A stretch of 64,000 bases of DNA from Mytilus trossulus (GCF_036588685.1 NC_086375.1:49174955-49238954); one strand, 5' to 3'. Shown: positions 36,772 to 48,761, counted from the first letter of the stretch. The notes: generated by a model not told the origin, from the letters alone. Numbers and translations are program-made.

Positions 36772-37447
36772 TTATAATTTTTTTTAAAACCAACAATTTA
36801 TTAAAAGCAACGTTAACACGGATCTGAACATTGTCTTTCGAAAGAATTTAAATATATATGTATTTTAAAGCAAACTTGGCGTGTTTACATTTATTTACAT
36901 AGGTAATTATAGTACTACACATTTTCCTAATGAAAGTCGTATCCGTTATTTCACTGATCTTCAAACTAATTTTAAATGGAATATAAATACTCAATAGCAA
37001 ACACTGATATCTAATTATTTTTTTAACATTAACATTATGATATTTTTTTATATAGGTTTTGAGATACATCGCAGTATGTGACCCCTCTTTTTTTTTTTAC
37101 AAAGAAAACCTAATTAACGCTTAAAAAACAAAATTTAACACATCACCTTAAAGTATGCAGAAGTTAAGATTTATATTACTAAGAAGTGTGTAAAGTTTGA
37201 TGCAATAATGATAAATCATTTTGAGATATGGCGCGACATGTTAAAAAATTATAAAAAAACCACACTCCTGTTTTACTTGCAAAGTTCTGTAACTCAAAAA
37301 GATTTTATTTGATTTTCACTAAAAGATTTAAAAATCGTTTGACCATTTAAAGAAATAACTTTGTTAAGTTTCATGAATACTAGATAAGCTGTTCTCAAGT
37401 TACGGTGCGACATGTTTACGCTGGACAGAAAGATAGACGGATAGCTA

Positions 37448-37501
37448 GACGGACGGACGGACGGACGGACGGACGGACGGACGGACGGACGGACGGACGG
37501 A
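37448..37501 (+). repeat. (ACGG)n microsatellite inside the TIR element
   Basis: About 13 perfect ACGG units, with degenerate GACGGATG units up to 37555. The same type of tract closes the tandem array at 4921. The Ser-Val-Arg-Pro frame on the other strand is a by-product. Confidence 0.95.
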
Positions 37502-38733
37502 CCGAATGACTGATAGATGGAGGAACGGACGGATGGAAGGACGGACGGACAGACGGGTGTATACAATAATACGTCCTGTCAAAATTGGCACGGGCGTGTA
37601 AAAACGCAAAGAAATGAAAAAAAATCGTAATTAAAGGTCAATAAGTTTTATTAGGATATCGGCCAAGTCGATTTATTTGTATATTTGTCTGCCTTATCAT
37701 TTTCCTATATAACTTTTATATATATTTGAGAAAAATGTATAGAAATCGATAAAAAGAACTTGATATTCGGCATTTATTATAATAAACATAATCTAACTTA
37801 CATAATCCGATTTCCCGGGTGTCCCTGTTTTCTCATTTCTTACAATATTTTAATTCGGTATACACTTTATAAGATAAGTGGCGAATCTAGATGACGTATA
37901 GGTTGCACGCCCCGACCCCACCTTTGGTTGCCAAAACTATATGGATTCCTGTATTTAACGATTTTGTAAAGCAAAAAATAATCAAAATATTGTTCGACTC
38001 GCTACGCTCGGCGGTATGTAAAAGTTGTTCGAAATACGCCCACTTTGAAATAAACTGAATCCGTCTGTCCGTATATATTGTCAAAATATATTGACCAACG
38101 TCAAAATAATGTTAACAAAATAATTATTATAGAATTTTATCGATGACCTGAGACTATTAAACTAATTTGTACATAGCAGTATAGTTACAATTAGTGATAA
38201 ATAAATTTTATTTTAATGCATGGTAGTTGTAATCCTACATTTATTTTCTATGCCGACTATGCATGCATATACATTTGTCTTATTATCAACGTTTATCCTT
38301 AAGAAGATTTATTTTTAACGATGGTAGAAAAGATTAAATACATAGAATGATTAGATTACTTATAAAGGTGTCCATTCTTTTGTGCGAGAAAATCACATAT
38401 CAATTGTGTGTTTCGATTTTTAAGACTGTAAACTTTAATTTCAAGTTTAACATGTTCAACATACTTTCCCATAACTCATATAGAAAACGCATATTTAGAG
38501 AGCTTTAATCTCAATATGCTGTTAAAAAATTTCGGAATGCAAAGTAAAATTAAAACATTTGTGTTCTATAAGAGTAGGAATTTGCTTATTATTTATTTGA
38601 ATCTGAGACTCATATAAATAATAAGCCGCTGTCCGGTGAACGAACTTGTTTTCGAACGACCCACAAAACTCCTTTTGAACGCTGAAGTTAAATAATCAAT
38701 TAGAATGTAATGCGATTATGATTTTTTTTTTTT

Positions 38734-39220
38734 GACCAAACCGGGTTATGCATTTTGAAATCTATGACGAAACCGGGTTGTATACATTGACGAAACCGGG
38801 CAGTTCCATTTTGACATGACCCATTTCTTTCGTTCCATACACAGAGTTACAATTATTGAGATGCTCATAATAACTAAATTTGCAATCTCCGTGTCAATAT
38901 CTATCTTCCCATACCTTTCTTTCCGTACAATGTGAACAATTTAACGAGAAATTAATCAATTTCGAGGCAAGGTTCACTCAATTCGTTATTTTGACGTGCA
39001 TTTTTACTTATTTCTCTGTTAATATAGAACGGTTGTAGAAAATATTGCATATCACAATAGAAAATAGTTGTATATGTATTTATATTCTTCGATATCATAA
39101 AAAAAAAAGAAAATAAGGAGAAACCTAGCTTTCTTCTGTCTATTAGTGTTCCGTCATTGTGCCGGATGTTAGATACCATCGAGTCCGAACAAATTTTGCC
39201 GGTGTGGTTTAGACACAGTG
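38734..39220 (-). repeat. Right terminal inverted repeat
   Basis: Mirror of 36286-36771. It ends 'ggtttagacacagtg', then ATTTT. Confidence 0.88.
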
Positions 39221-39225
39221 ATTTT

Positions 39226-40215
39226 GCACTATAAATTATGTCAAATTATCACACTGTACTTTAAATGGTTTTCGTAATTAGACACGCAAGCGTGAAAGAT
39301 CATGTTTATCTTATCATCTTATAAGGGGGAAATCAAGGAGGATAGTTTGTTTTTGTTGGGTTTCTTGAAATCATTGACCCTGGTACACGTTATTCTTGAA
39401 ACTTCCTTCAATACACAAAAAATGTTAACAAACAAAAAAGAATGGAATGTATTAAAAAGGTTTTATAATTATGTTTTAGGTAACATTGGCTAACATTCGA
39501 CTTTGTTGGTCATATCATTGGACTGAAGAGTTTTAAATGGCTCAAATATAAATAAGAAAACAAATTGGCAACTTTGTATGTAAATTGAACAAAAAAGTTC
39601 GAATTGATTTTTTTTACACCAAGGGTGTTGATCAGAAAATTTGTCAAACAAAATGTTTTATGACACGTTCCCTTGTGTCTCGCTGATACGTTTGTTTACG
39701 TTATTTTTAAACTTTATGATTCTTAGCATGCGTATCAAAGAGTTCAACAAATAAGTCAGAGACCAATAAAGTGCTTCATATCACAAGTACGACGAAAGAC
39801 ACATTCCTGTATGATATGTCAAGTGCAAATTAAAGTTCATTTTTAAAAAGTCGTTTACAAGACAATAATATTAATTACAATTGTATATAACCACTTCTTA
39901 AGAACAGAATTGATAATGATTTGTTTTAATAACATTTCCTTGTCAATCACATAACCTTGAACGCACCAACTGCAAAACAGTTTGCTAAAGAATTAGATAG
40001 TGACATGCTTGTTGATATTTCATACCAATGAAATATCTAGATATGTATTTGACAGTGTATTACATCTATAAACAGTTATCTAACAAAGGCGAGAAAGTAT
40101 AGTACACTATAAGGCAGAATATGGAAATTGGGGGATGGTCCAGGTCACTCCTCCAATATGGAGCTACACATACAATATATGTGTAATGTATAGACTATTT
40201 ACTTGTCCAAAAGAA
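39226..40215. other. Spacer
   Basis: No gene recognised. The 63-aa frame at 39302-39493 has no domain and no splice context. Confidence 0.4.
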
Positions 40216-40219
40216 ACCT

Positions 40220-41185
40220 AACAAAAATATCGAGCTCTGAGAAATGTTCTTAGCGGAAAATCACTAAGCAAATGGCAATGTTCAAAGCTCAAACACATCA
40301 AACGTATGAATAACGACTTTCAATATTCCTGCCTTAGTACATGCATTTTCTTATGTAGAAGTAGTTGAATGAAACCTGGTTTTATGGCTAGCTAATCCTC
40401 TCACTTGCATGACAAATCACACTAAATTGCTTTATACTAACAACGATGTGTGAACAAAACAAACAGACTTGATAGGTAAAGAAATCAAATAAGCGTACAG
40501 CAGTAAAACATTGTGTTATAATCTTGATCATTATAAACAAAAAAGGAAATACGTCAACAAAGATAAATAAAAGAGCATATAGACAAAGCAAATTGGCAAA
40601 AACGAAAGACGAGAATACAAAAAAAATGACCAAAATTGTTAATTGACCGCTTTGGGAGTTATTTCCCTTTAGAGATTTTGTTTTCATATTTGTTTATATA
40701 GTATGATTTTCTATTCCTGTATGCTAACATTGCCTATGTGAAAAAAAAATAATTGTTTGTATACATGTACATTGAACGACAAATATATATGTGACGTATA
40801 AAATTTTCTGACGTCAGACACGCAAATCAATGAATGTGTTCTGTTAAATTGTTACTTTTAAATTTGTTACACGATGATGACTGCTGTACCCATATTTTGA
40901 CTATTTTATTTATTGTGTCTAGTTAACGCATCATTGTAAATATAACGGAATTTGATGAGACTATCATCAAAGTGAGAGGGTTAGCGCTATAAACCCAGGT
41001 TTAATGATTCCACCATTTTCTACATTTGAAAATGCCTGTACCAAGTCAGGAATATGACAGGTCTTGTTCATTCGTTTTTGATGCGTTTTGTTATTTGATT
41101 TTGCCATGTGATTATGGACTTTGCGAATTGATTTTCCTCTTAGTTCAGTATTTTAGTGATTTTACTTTTTGCTTACTTTAAAAAC
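40220..41185. repeat. Two family C copies in inverted orientation
   Basis: The plus copy (40220-40530) has 'tatcgagctctgagaaatg', 'attcctgccttagtacatg' and 'ctctcacttgcatgac'. The minus copy (40865-41185) has 'agtgagagggttagcgcta', 'accaagtcaggaatatgac' and 'attttcctcttagttcag'. They sit head to head across ~330 bp. Confidence 0.7.
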
Positions 41186-41189
41186 TGCC

Positions 41190-41995
41190 TTATCAATTCC
41201 AGCCTAACTTGGGCTGAATGAGTTTCAGCTAATCTAGCATAAATTTTGTATTTTATTTCATTGTACGTCAAGAAACATAGCCACTATGATTAAAATAGAA
41301 TCATAGGGATAAAATGCATTTTATTTGATTTCGAAATATGGCAGATACAACGAACATTTTAATGGCATTTAGAGCCCCTCACTAATGTTTGTTGAAACCA
41401 AAAATAATTGTTGATAAAAGATTAAAGCAAAAAATAACAGAAAGGGATTCAGGCTCTTGAGAGCCTCTTGTCATCTTTACATTTTGCTAGTACATTTCAT
41501 GTATTATTTAGTGCAATGAAAATATAACGCACTTGAAAACTTTTAGAGGAATATATGTGCATCACGCTGAAGTTCATGAACACAAAGAATTTAATTTTTT
41601 TTGCGATTATCTTGACATAATTTCAATTTCAATATTACGTATTCTAATTATCAAGCGTGTAATATTAATCAACAATGACACAATTGACTTTTTTGCTTGC
41701 TCTTAATAAACTAATGACAACTTTTGGATATGGATCCAGACGGAAGTACTAGAAATATAATCAACGTGGTATCATAGAATCCTTGGTACTTAAATATATA
41801 AACCACAAGCAGGTGTTTCAATAATGATCAATACTCCTGTAATATCAGCCTGTTCCCAATAAATAAAGATTTCATCAATGACCGTCAGCGAATTATAGTT
41901 TCGTTTTGATTCAACCAAATGACAATGACATTTATTTATTAGTTGTAGATGTATCCAGATTACAAAACAAGGCGTTTTCATGTATACTCTAATTG
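41190..41995. other. Spacer
   Basis: No convincing gene. The 81-aa minus-strand frame at 41790-42035 has no recognisable domain. Confidence 0.4.
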
Positions 41996-41999
41996 TTGG

Positions 42000-42205
42000 A
42001 CACACTGGGTAAAAAAGCCGCGTGGAAACCGTCACAAATGATACGGGCTATGTTCTTCTCATAAATTTTGTGATGGGATGATACTAAACATCTTGGTTGC
42101 AGACTGTGCAGTATTTTCTCGCTGCGTTGAAAACCCATTGATGGCCTTCAACTGTTTTCTGCTCGGCTTTTAGTCGGGTTGTTGTCTTTGACATATTCCA
42201 TCCGG
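42000..42205 (+). repeat. Short lineage-A tail with an internal deletion
   Basis: 'gatacgggctatgttcttct' and 'gatgggatgatactaaac' match 52304-52350, then the sequence jumps to 'tctcgctgcgttgaaaaccc' and 'tcgggttgttgtctttgaca', the tail end. Confidence 0.65.
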
Positions 42206-42560
42206 ATTGAAATTTTATATAAATCGTCAAACGCGCGTTTCGTCAAAAAACAAAAGATTCACCATTGACACTTGAATCAAAATATGTTAATAAGATCAAA
42301 TAAAGTACGAAGTTGGGGAGCATTGAGGACCATAAATTGCTAAACGTTTTGCCAAATACGGCTGAAGTAATCTATTCCTGAAGTAGGAAAGCCTTAGTAT
42401 TTAAAAAATAAAAGTTTTGTAAACAGTTAATTTATAATTCTGACCATATCAATGATAATGCATATCAACACATAAGTGCTGACTACAGGGATGATGATAT
42501 CCTCGGGGAATTAAAACTTCACCAGAAGTGGCATCGACCCAGTGATTGCAAATAAACTTA
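42205..42560 (+). repeat. Family E copy with its longer companion segment
   Basis: 'cgtcaaacgcgcgtttcgtc', 'aagtacgaagttggggagca' and 'gctgaagtaatctattcctg', then 'gatatcctcggggaattaaa' and 'agtggcatcgacccagtg'. A second such array is at 43235-43640, and a third start is at 43625. Confidence 0.65.
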
Positions 42561-43225
42561 TCATAACATCTAGAAATTGACCATAAGGGTCGGTTGAAGA
42601 CAAAACTTTACGACAAAAGAGATGATTTCAGCTTTTCAATTGTGAACTTTCCATTTCTAAGTAGCAACATTCCAGCAGCACCTGCATACGGGGTATATAT
42701 CTCCCAATTGATACGATATTCCCGTGCTTGCATTTCCTATCATGATTTTATTGATAGAGGGTAACTGCTTACAAGGAAGCTATTAAACCAAGAGTTCCAA
42801 ATGATGAAGTTTAAATCATCCCTTCGTAAATTTTACGGACGCCATCACGAGTTGGTTGACTGTTATGGAATAACCGTTTCACAAATGATATCGGATATGT
42901 TCCTTACGTCGTAACTACAATCCCCTTCCCTTTCATGAATTTGACCTACCGAATTAGACTATCTACCAGATTTGTAATCACATAAGCAACACGACGGGTG
43001 CCGCATGTAGAGCAGGATCTGCTTACCCTTCCGGAGCACCTGAGATCACCCCTAGTTTTGGTGGGGTTCGTGTTGTTTATTCTTTAGTTTTCTATGTTGT
43101 GTCATGTGTACTATTGTTTTTCTGTTTGTCTTTTTCACTTTCAGCCATGGCGTTGTCAGTTTGTTTTAGATTTACGAGTTTGACTGTCCCTTTGGTATCT
43201 TTCGTCCCTCTTTTATCATAAATAT
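42560..43225 (+). pseudogene. Lineage-B reverse-transcriptase C-terminus with its 3' tail
   Basis: From 42585 one reads LYDKRDDFSFSIVNFPF, then SSNIPAAPAYGVYISQLIR, YSRACISYHDFIDRG, a stop, LRKFYGRHHELVDCYGIT and SQMISDMF (to about 42905). The family tail follows from ~42985 ('acacgacgggtgccgcatg', 'tcctgnttacccttccggag'-like, 'ggtatctttcgtccctcttt'). This copy shows that the many orphan tails in the window belong to an RT element. A nonsense codon and the missing N-terminal part make it inactive. Class is uncertain, as at 34190. Confidence 0.75.
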
Positions 43226-43234
43226 CAGTATTGA

Positions 43235-43830
43235 AATTTAAAATATTTCGCTAGACACGCGTTTCTCCTACAAAAGACTTATTAGTGATGCTGGAAATCA
43301 AAACATATTAAAAAGGACAAATGGAGAACGAAGTTGCGGAGTATTGAGGACCATAAATTTCAAAATGTTTTGCCAGATACAACTAATGTAATGAATTCCT
43401 GCGGTTAAAAGCCTTAGTATTTTAAAAATTTAAAGTTTAGTCAAGAGTTAATTTATCATTCTGACCATATTTATGATAGTCCATGTCAACACAGAAGTGC
43501 AAACTACTAAGGGGTCATACCCTCGGGGAATTAAAAGATGGAAGAAAGATACCAGAAGGACATTCAAACGCATAGATCGAAAATAAAACTCCACCAATAA
43601 TAGCATCGACCCACTGGTTGTAAATGAATCATCATGAATACCAGGATTGAAATTTCATATTTTGCAAGATGCGCGTTTTGTCGAAAAAAAGGCCTTATAA
43701 AGTACGAAGTTGAAGAGCATTCAAAACCAATAAATCTTAAACGTTTTGCAAACTACAGCTAAGGTTATTTATTTCTGAAGTAGAAAAGCCTTATTATCTA
43801 AAAAATTCAAAGATTGATTGATTGATTGTT
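43235..43830 (+). repeat. Family E array with companion segments
   Basis: 'cgctagacacgcgtttctcc' and 'acttattagtgatgctgga', then 'gtcataccctcggggaatta', then a new family E start at 43630 ('aataccaggattgaaatttc', 'gatgcgcgttttgtcgaaa'). Confidence 0.65.
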
Positions 43831-44130
43831 GGTTGCTTAACGTCCAGTGGCAAACATTTCATGCATGTTCAGGGCAGTATATCAATATTTTAATTAGATT
43901 GGTTCAGGGCGAGAACTTGTTAAAAATAAATACAATAGTTATTTCTTGTAAAAGAGGTACGAAATATACCAGAGGGACAGTCAAACTCATAGATTGAAAA
44001 TGTAGAGGCAATCCGGTAAAATGGTCGGGGAAATTTATACTGCTACTGGAAAACGAGGGTATATTGAATAAGTACAGAAACTGTGTCTTGCAACAGGCCA
44101 CCTCAGGACCCTTAAAAAGTTGTTGCAAGG
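43830..44130. repeat. Interspersed repeat fragment ('ggttgcttaacgtccagtgg') and short lineage-B tail end
   Basis: 'ttggttgcttaacgtccagt' and 'ggcaaacatttcatgcatgt' recur in weaker form at 54484-54520. The following 'aaaagaggtacgaaatatac' with 'gtcaaactcatagattgaaa' (43950-44000) is the end of a lineage-B tail in antisense. Confidence 0.55.
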
Positions 44131-44589
44131 GTTCTTAAAGTGCCAAAAATCAAAGACATAGTTTTTTGAGAGATATTCGCCTGCAAAAGGGTAAAAGTAT
44201 GGTACAATATAAATTATGGCCCGCTGAGGAGGTGAATATCCAAAATTGTCAACCCGAGAAAGGGTTATTTCACGGGGGCTTTATCATACATGGAATCTCA
44301 ACGGCATTATTCTCCATATGTTGAATCAACTCCTCTCATTTGTTCTTCCGATAATTGAAGTTCACCATGTACTTGGAATTGCAAATTATATGTGATGACA
44401 CGTGATTATGTGTTAGCCAATCAAATAGTTACTATAAAATGTAAGGTATAATAATAATTTTTAATCGTTTGATATTTAATTTAAGGTGCTAAAATTAAAC
44501 TATCATATTACTTTGGGAGAGTATTATTTTTCATATTTAGACATTTGGTTATATAAATGTTGGTTAACATGACAACTTTTGGAAAAGTA

Positions 44590-44840
44590 AAATAACAAAA
44601 AAATCGAGCTCCGAGGAAATATCCAAAAGCCCAAACACATCAAAAGAATTGAAAACAAACTTGGAACAAGCATTTTCTAATGTAGAAAAAAGTGGATTGA
44701 ACCTGCATTTTTAGCTAGCTAAATATCTCACTTGTATGACAGTCGCAAAAAAATCCATTATATTGACAACGATGTTTGAAAAAATAGACATAAATGGTAA
44801 AAATGTTTTTAAAAAATCAGGTTTCATCAGTTATCATTGT
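44590..44840 (+). repeat. Family C copy
   Basis: 'atcgagctccgaggaaatat', 'acaagcattttctaatgtag' and 'ctcacttgtatgacagtcgc' match. A minus copy lies at 45470-45670 ('cagtcatacaagggaaggtt', 'gaaccaagtcagaaatatga'). Confidence 0.7.
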
Positions 44841-45679
44841 GTTATGATCTTAATCACTATAAAAACAATCAAATATGCATGTCAAACAAAGCAAATAATC
44901 AAAAACCAAAGAAAAAAATTAAAGAAAAAAAATATCATAGCACAATAACAAAATAACGGGATGTATAAGTACCGAGCCACGTTAAATTGGTATTACCAAA
45001 AGTTGACTAAACAGCAACAGTAAAAATTTACATGTACAATGACAAATAAAAGAATAGTATAACACGACATGATAAACAAACACCAGTATCTATAATCTCT
45101 AGTTCAGTAGCATCGTGTATTATTTTTTAAGTTGATACGGAATAATTATCAACATAGTTTTGGGGTCTACCGATGGACTTTTATTCGGGAAAAGGACAAG
45201 ACCTCTGGTTCACCAACTTTCTGCTCAGACACTGGGTACATTTTCATATTCAAAATTCTATATCAAAGCCAAAATCTACTTTTCCCTAAAGCCGACCAAA
45301 CTACCGAAACAGCATACTCAAAAAGGCAGAGCGCAATATTAGTACCGTGAAATGCAGGTCGGCAAGCATAGCTGCACAGATAGTACAAATCAGAACACCG
45401 ATCATCTGTTGGAACATCACACTTCAAAATTCAATAACATTGTTTTCGATAGAACAAAGCAACTAGATGCACCAGTCATACAAGGGAAGGTTTAGCAAGC
45501 TTTAACCCTCAATTTTCTACACAACTTGAAAGTGCGTGAACCAAGTCAGAAATATGACATTTCTATCAATTCGTTTGAAGTGTTTGGGCTTTTGCTTTTG
45601 TCATTTGCTTAGGAACTTTAATGAAATTTACCTCGGAGCTCGGTATTTTTGTTGTTTTTGTTATATACATTATACTCCG

Positions 45680-46590
45680 ATAATTTGCTAGTGAAATTAT
45701 CGATATTTTTTTTCGATCACCTGTCAAGTTTGAAGCAGGATTCAGACAGGATTTCATAACAAGACTTCATCAATGCTAGTGTTTCTGATGAATCATAGTT
45801 TCAACTTGGAGTATTCACTATCATAAATATGTGCTCAGTTATTATAAGTTATGAAAAGAACGACAACCTGTGAATAAATTTCTGATATATATGCTGTTCG
45901 TACAAATTTTATAACGATGCAATTTATCGATTTATCCAATACTTATAAACTGCTGTAATCAAACTAACTTATCACCCAAGGGTGAAAAATTGTCACTTCT
46001 TCCGACCGGTAGTTCAACCTCTAAAGTGTGGTGTTTGTATTGATGTTCGGTATGGATAAGTACGCAGTCACATCTGGTCAGAATGGGGACGTTAATTCCG
46101 ATGCCTCATGTAAAGAAAGTGGCACTTTGGGGGGTCTGTATGTTACCTGTTGCAAGGCAAATGGTCTGTACCTTTACATGCATAAACCTTCATTTTCTAG
46201 TGACAGTCCCAATTGCCCCTACCTTCATTCTGGACGGCTTTTATTACAGAACCTCCCTATTGTATGTTTGTTCATTTGTTTTTGACCTGAAATATTTGCC
46301 ACTACACAAACAATCAATAATCGGCAAATCCATCACACAAAATGAATTTCGAATAATTTTACTCAATCATATGCATGTATACACTATTATCATGATTATA
46401 AAACACATATCAATTGTCTACTTACGATCATATCCAGAGCTTTTTCGTGCAAAACATTCTTTCATGAAAAGCACCAATTGGAACATATACTCACGAGTCA
46501 CGACACACACATACATGCTAACACAATAGATCAAACCGAAGAAAGTTTGCCTAGTATTACATCCACATCATAAAAGACGTCGACAGCTTA
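45680..46590. other. Spacer downstream of the 141-aa gene
   Basis: Two overlapping plus-strand frames (46028-46285 and 46083-46529) lack domains and conserved splice sites. No clear poly(A) signal for the minus-strand gene was found. Confidence 0.4.
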
Positions 46591-46601
46591 ACACATGGGA
46601 C

Positions 46602-48534
46602 TCAGCTTGCTGTAGTGACAAACCAAATTACAAACAAAAATGCCAAATACAAAGTTATCAATATCGGTAAAGTTATTATGACGTATGTTATTACTAAAGC
46701 TATTAGTTCCCTTTTTATTCGAGCTCTTCTTCCTATCACACCCTGCTCTGTTTTCTGGGTTCGTAAGTCCATACAATCATCATGCATAAACATTATCATT
46801 CGCCATTTTTCTTGTAAAGCTTCAAGTGTCTTCTGCACACCAGTATCGGCCATTACTTTTTCACATATTTTGTCGTATTCTTCTGCTTTGTTCCCATATG
46901 GTTTATTTTCCGACATGTCATCTTTAGATACTCTCCTCTGAAAAAGATATGTATAATGTACATGTTAAAAGTGTTTTGAATTTACTTATATATTTTTAAA
47001 ATAAGATGTCAGAATAAGTAAACAATAATATTACATTACTAAGTTGCTAAAATGTGTTCCAATAAAAGAGGAAAACTGGCAAACTTTACAATAATATCTT
47101 ATTTACAAACTAACATATTGGTATATATGATATGCTTATAAACTTGAAAGTTTGCAGCTAGAAATTGAAAGAACAACGTTATTGCAGGGTTGTTTTGTCT
47201 ATATTTACAAGAACTGAAAGCCTGTATAAAGAGGTTGGTGTAAAACATTAGTCGATAGACGATTTTTAATAACATTCTATATATGTCAAAAATCTCAGAA
47301 TTGTCTATATAATCTTGTTCCATTCAGTGTTCAGGCCCACAAGTGTATATCTCTTGCGAAATGGCAATGATATTATTGTTTCTTTTTGTAGACTATCCAT
47401 TACTACACAATCTATAATACCATCAACTATTAGACTAAGGAAGCATACCAATTTTCCCTTCGAAAGGCAGATTCTATCTCAAATTTTTAATCCAATTAAA
47501 AAGGCTAGATACTATAAAAAAAAAAATGTAACAAAGCACTCTATGTATTGACATCTAGGAAAATATTATGATTTGAATCATGGCTTGTTCAGAGTCGATA
47601 TAATTGTTGACCTATCTTTTCTTTGATGCTGCAGCATTGAGACTGTACACCATTTTGTTATTTTTATACACACAAGAGAGAAATTATAATGAACAATCTA
47701 AGATGGTTCCCTGATGACCTTGTATAAAATGTAAGTTATTAACATCTGGTTATCCTAACCTCGCGTATGTACAAAACGTACAGATATTTAAACATGTATT
47801 CGAATCAATTTTAAAGTCTGAAAGACTTCTTGTCATAAGATACCGAATAGTGAATGTATTTGCTGTTAATTCACATCATCATCATCATTATCTTGTTTTT
47901 CGTTATTATTGGTTCATTTGTTTTCAATAGCCAGACTCGTATTGTATATTTTGAATATTGCATGCTCATATCAATATTGTATTGTTTCTATTTTGTAATT
48001 CGGAGCGCACCTCACAAGGATGGTTTACTTGTGTCCAATCCATAGATACAATTATGTTTAAACTAAACCCACTTGTATGTAACATTTTGAATGATTTTAG
48101 CAGATACAAAGTAGAGTTTCATACTGAAATGCGTTTGGTCATTTACATCTTGCAAGCGTTTATGACTGAAGACAGCAATGCAAAACTGAAACGTCTGATA
48201 CAAAACGAAACCGACAACTAAACCTGCCCACTGAGCGCTAAACAAATGTAAATATAATCAGTATGAACACGGAAATGTTTTGTACATGCGAATAAAACAG
48301 TTCAAGTAAAAGAATATAGCTTTCGACGAATTTTAGCATTTAACTTCATATTAGTGATACTCGTTATTGAAAGAAACATCAGTTTAAGCAATAAGTTGTG
48401 CACACATGCACATAAAAAATATATATTCTAGTTATCAAACTTACCCGTATTGATGTTTTTCTTATTAGTTGACCTGATTCAGCAACTCCAGGTGCTCTTT
48501 TTTCCTTCTGTGACTCTGTTGTTGATTTATCCAT
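46602..48534 (-). CDS. Unrecognised 141-aa membrane protein, two coding exons
   Basis: Exon 1 is 48534-48445 (30 codons, starting MDKSTTESQKEKRAPG, with A at -3 and G at +4). The donor GTAAGT follows ATA CGG. Exon 2 is 46937-46602, after acceptor CATATCTTTTTCAG, and joins in phase 0 as KTSIR-RRVSKDD. The N-terminal ~105 residues are hydrophilic and charged, with an EEYDKICEKVM helix-like stretch. Residues ~107-137 are a long hydrophobic run (LIALVITYVIITLPILI then TLYLAFLFVIWFV) with one central Pro, either a hairpin or one long anchor near the C-terminus. RRARIKRE just before it is a positive-inside flank. This suggests a C-terminally anchored protein with a cytosolic head. The family was not recognised. 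MSENKPYG in exon 2 could be an alternative start. Confidence 0.65.
48046..48221 (+). CDS. Candidate last exon of an unknown gene (low confidence)
   Basis: The acceptor 'cttgtgtccaatccatag' precedes a frame that reads MFKLNPLVCNILNDFSRYKV, then FHTEMRLVIYILQAFMTEDS and ends KRLIQNETDN-stop, with AATAAA at 48291-48296, 70 nt after the stop. It looks like an amphipathic terminal exon. No upstream exon was identified, and it lies antisense inside the intron of the 141-aa gene. It could be chance. Confidence 0.28.
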
Positions 48535-48753
48535 TTCGTTACCAGAAAAAAATTCCAAAATTGACCTGAAATCAACCCTTCCAACAAAAAACAATAAAAA
48601 GCCGATACAAATTCAATTATCTATCCATCATGTATGTACATACGCGAGCACTGCATCTGGTAGCACGCATCGAAACTATTAGTTACATGCAATATAATGA
48701 AAGAAAATGGTACTGCCCGCAGCCAAACGCTGTAACTCTCACACTGCTGATGC

Positions 48754-48761
48754 TATTTATA
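48754..48761 (-). promoter_or_regulatory. TATA box of the 141-aa gene
   Basis: TATAAATA on the minus strand, ~220 nt upstream of the start codon. Transcription would begin near 48730. Several upstream ATGs follow, and a possible acceptor (GGTTGATTTCAG near 48567) suggests a spliced 5' leader. Confidence 0.55.

Larger units (their letters stand above)
36286..39220. mobile_element. 2.9-kb DNA element with ~490-bp terminal inverted repeats and ATTTT target duplication
   Basis: Positions 36286-36771 and 39220-38734 are inverted copies, about 90% identical by eye. Both ends start CACTGTGTCTAAACCACACC. ATTTT lies directly outside each end (36281-36285 and 39221-39225), consistent with a 5-bp target duplication. 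The inner part of each arm carries three CCGGTTT/ACCCGGTTTCGTC motifs. The interior has only short reading frames and an (ACGG)n run, so the copy is non-autonomous. A 5-bp duplication with a CAC-starting heptamer fits Transib/RAG-like elements, but arms this long are unusual for them; foldback-type is the alternative. Confidence 0.85.

Noticed and set aside
37294-37566. Ser-Val-Arg-Pro repeat protein on the minus strand
   Set aside because: Translation of the (ACGG)n microsatellite inside the TIR element.
46083-46529. 148-aa plus-strand frame
   Set aside because: No domain, codon pattern or splice support; overlaps another open frame.
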